From Pacificibacter marinus (GTDB taxonomy: Bacteria > Pseudomonadota > Alphaproteobacteria > Rhodobacterales > Rhodobacteraceae), in the NCBI RefSeq assembly GCF_018860665.1, contig NZ_JAHKPK010000005.1, forward strand, positions 1-64,000: DNA of 64,000 nucleotides. The letters are read 5' to 3'. Below the pieces are notes generated by a model. That model did no database searches and was not told where the DNA came from. It worked only from the letters and a program-made list of their open reading frames with translations. A program made the position numbers and the translations under genes. This document shows, one piece after another, positions 62,367 through 64,000 of this stretch. How positions within the stretch are numbered: position 1 is the first letter of the stretch; every line of letters starts with the position of its first letter.

Positions 62367-63926
62367 TTGGTCAAAAGCCTACCTGCCACTCCCGGAACGA
62401 ACTTCCCGCAGTTGCCGCTGACGGTGGCACATGCCGCGTGCGAGCCTGCTACTTCCTTGCTGTCACGACTTGCAGCCAGGAATGGCGCCATTTCGATGCA
62501 GAGGTTTTGCGGCGACATTGCCTTTCCGATCGACCCGCTCTTTCGTGGTGAGAAGGTGGCCATAGAGCAATTGGCGCAGCTTGCAGGGTGTGACGTGGGC
62601 GCATTGGTGCGGGTATCTATCCGCCACCTCGGTAAGGGCCACTTCCGTCTGAGAGAAGAATTTGCCTCTCTCCAGAGCTTTCAGCGCACGCGTATCCGCG
62701 TCTGCCCGGAGTGTATACGGTCCGAGATGCCGTCAGCCGCGGAGCCGTGGCGTGTGCCGCGCCGCCTTCAGTGGAAATTTTCGTCAATCAGGAGCTGCCC
62801 GGAACACGGTAGCATGCTCGAATGCCTTCCATCTGAGAGATTCAACAAGGACGCCAGAGACTTCGCAGCGCAGCTGCAAAAACACTACGATTGGATCATG
62901 GATCAGCCGGTGGTCCAGGCGCCGCCTAGCCCTTTCGAGGCGTACCTCACGAACCGTATCATGAACGGGCGGGGCGACCGATGGATCGACCGTCTCGAAC
63001 TCAACGTGGCGTCACGGGCATGTGAAGTGCTGGGGCTGCGTATCGCAAAGGGACCAGATGCCGCGCTGGCGGGGCACAGTGAGCCAGACTGGATGAACTG
63101 TGGCGCCTTGGGTTACGACATACTGAAAGACGGTCCTGACGCTCTCTCCGACTGCTTATCTACGATGGCTCGTGTGGACGGAGTGGACGGCAGGTTCTTC
63201 GGTCGCCTCTTTGGCCCCTGGATGGCGTGGTTGAAGAGCCGAAGTCTCGGCGATGAGTTCGAGCCCCTGCGTGACGTCGTGCGGCGACACGTTTTCGATA
63301 ATTTTTCCGTCAGGAAAGGAGTCCTGGTTCTTGGCGTGCCTTCGGAGGGAATGGCTTCGTCGAACCCACAGAAATCACTCTCGCTGAAGGGGTTCGCTAA
63401 GCGCAATGCGGAGGATCTGCTTTATCGAGGTCTCGCAACGCGTGATGCTGGTGGCGGTATCGTACCGCTGAACTTTGTAACCCAGGAAATGCTTGACGCC
63501 TACGAGCGCGAGAAGAAATTTTTTCGGGCCGGGAAGAATTCGCATGAGAAAGCTAAACCTAGCGCGTATGGTGCCGATAACGTCAGGGCGTCGGGACAGA
63601 GTGGCCTCTCCATCGGTGACGCCGCCCGGCAGTTAAAAGTGACGGTCAAAACAGTAGGGTATTTGATCAAGCATGGGATGCTGTGCGGGGTGGATACCTC
63701 AGAACTCTACCGCCGAGGGGCGACAGTTGTTACCGCTGATAGTCTGACGCAGTTTCAGAAGAACTTCATTTCCTTAGGTGAGCTCGCCGAGATCACGCAG
63801 CGCCCACAAGGCGCATTTTCGATGAAACTTAGAAATGCTAACGTGGCTCTGTTGGCGATGCCCCATGATCTAAGCCGGCTCTACTGGCGCGAGGATGTAA
63901 ATGCCGACCAAATAACCGAAAAATGA
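62367..63926 (+). CDS. TniQ family protein
   Basis: TniQ proteins choose targets for Tn7- and Tn5053-like transposons. This 519-residue protein has the TniQ opening (LPLTVAHAACEPATSLLSRLA, residues 17-37), the family zinc-finger pairs CPECIRSE near 113 and SCPEHGSML near 144, and a C-terminal DNA-binding helix-turn-helix (GLSIGDAARQLKVTVKTVGYL, about 410-430). The start is TTG 62367; later ATGs fall inside the conserved domain. It lies 156 bases after tRNA-Arg with no tniA/tniB partner in view on its left. Two lines counted inside it are about 62% GC against about 52% in the neighbouring kinase gene, a sign of transfer. Confidence 0.88.
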   Translation: MVKSLPATPGTNFPQLPLTVAHAACEPATSLLSRLAARNGAISMQRFCGDIAFPIDPLFRGEKVAIEQLAQLAGCDVGALVRVSIRHLGKGHFRLREEFASLQSFQRTRIRVCPECIRSEMPSAAEPWRVPRRLQWKFSSIRSCPEHGSMLECLPSERFNKDARDFAAQLQKHYDWIMDQPVVQAPPSPFEAYLTNRIMNGRGDRWIDRLELNVASRACEVLGLRIAKGPDAALAGHSEPDWMNCGALGYDILKDGPDALSDCLSTMARVDGVDGRFFGRLFGPWMAWLKSRSLGDEFEPLRDVVRRHVFDNFSVRKGVLVLGVPSEGMASSNPQKSLSLKGFAKRNAEDLLYRGLATRDAGGGIVPLNFVTQEMLDAYEREKKFFRAGKNSHEKAKPSAYGADNVRASGQSGLSIGDAARQLKVTVKTVGYLIKHGMLCGVDTSELYRRGATVVTADSLTQFQKNFISLGELAEITQRPQGAFSMKLRNANVALLAMPHDLSRLYWREDVNADQITEK

Positions 63927-64000
63927 CCCTTTCGGCCCACAGCCGACTTTCGTCGATTGCTCAAGATGCTGCGACCGCATTCCGTTTTGCGGACATTGGC
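63927..64000. other. Window end after the tniQ gene
   Basis: Nothing is recognised in the last 74 bases; the supposed element continues beyond the window. Confidence 0.4.

Overview
The window looks like chromosome of a Rhodobacterales (Roseobacter-group) alphaproteobacterium. This rests on gene content and order: a general L-amino-acid transporter (aapJQMP), an ATP12-type F1 assembly chaperone, the rpmH-rnpA-yidD-ttcA/yidC-engB-argB block, a LuxI/LuxR pair, and an RTX protein ending in a Hint domain. No database search was possible; assignments come from motifs, length, start sites and context.

Layout. (1) 401-4813: a tripartite tricarboxylate transporter in B-A-C order, then an MFS permease. 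(2) 5328-13850: an iron-siderophore uptake island. An outer-membrane TonB-dependent receptor faces, tail to tail, an eight-gene minus-strand operon (binding protein, two permeases, ATPase, exbB, two exbD, tonB); a DUF2218 gene is divergent from that operon. (3) 13961-26377: two complete FbpABC-type importers arranged around a DeoR regulator. The right-hand operon adds three hydrolases (metallo-beta-lactamase fold, histidine phosphatase, HAD phosphatase) in an overlapping gene chain. Two TTTCG/CGAAA palindromes, good candidates for the DeoR operators, lie in the shared promoter region. I read this as uptake and intracellular dephosphorylation of a phosphorylated organic compound; it is the best candidate here for an undescribed system. 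(4) 26378-34300: a low-density accessory stretch, AT-rich around the AraC genes, with an RTX-Hint protein, a charged hypothetical protein, two paralogous AraC regulators and a DUF1127 protein.

(5) 34560-39984: the end of the spc operon and the alpha operon (rplO, secY, adk, rpsM, rpsK, rpoA, rplQ). rplO is cut off from its usual upstream partners, and RNA hairpins lie between several of the genes. (6) 40302-45821: luxR-luxI, rarA, then a tightly packed set crcB, rluC-type synthase, HAD phosphatase and ATP12 chaperone. (7) 46135-50639: aapJQMP. (8) 50709-58120, minus strand: sixA, argB, engB, yidC, an EAL protein, ttcA, yidD, rnpA, rpmH. (9) 58405-62044: a TVP38 membrane protein, a MerA/Lpd-like flavoprotein and an orphan histidine kinase. 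(10) 62134-64000: tRNA-Arg(ACG) followed by a GC-rich TniQ-family gene, probably the edge of an island that continues past the window.

The iron island is self-contained, with outer-membrane receptor, energising complex and inner-membrane ABC importer all present. The phosphate-themed operon would import through its ABC transporter and process the cargo with its three hydrolases under DeoR control. No CRISPR array, complete insertion sequence or rRNA gene was seen.
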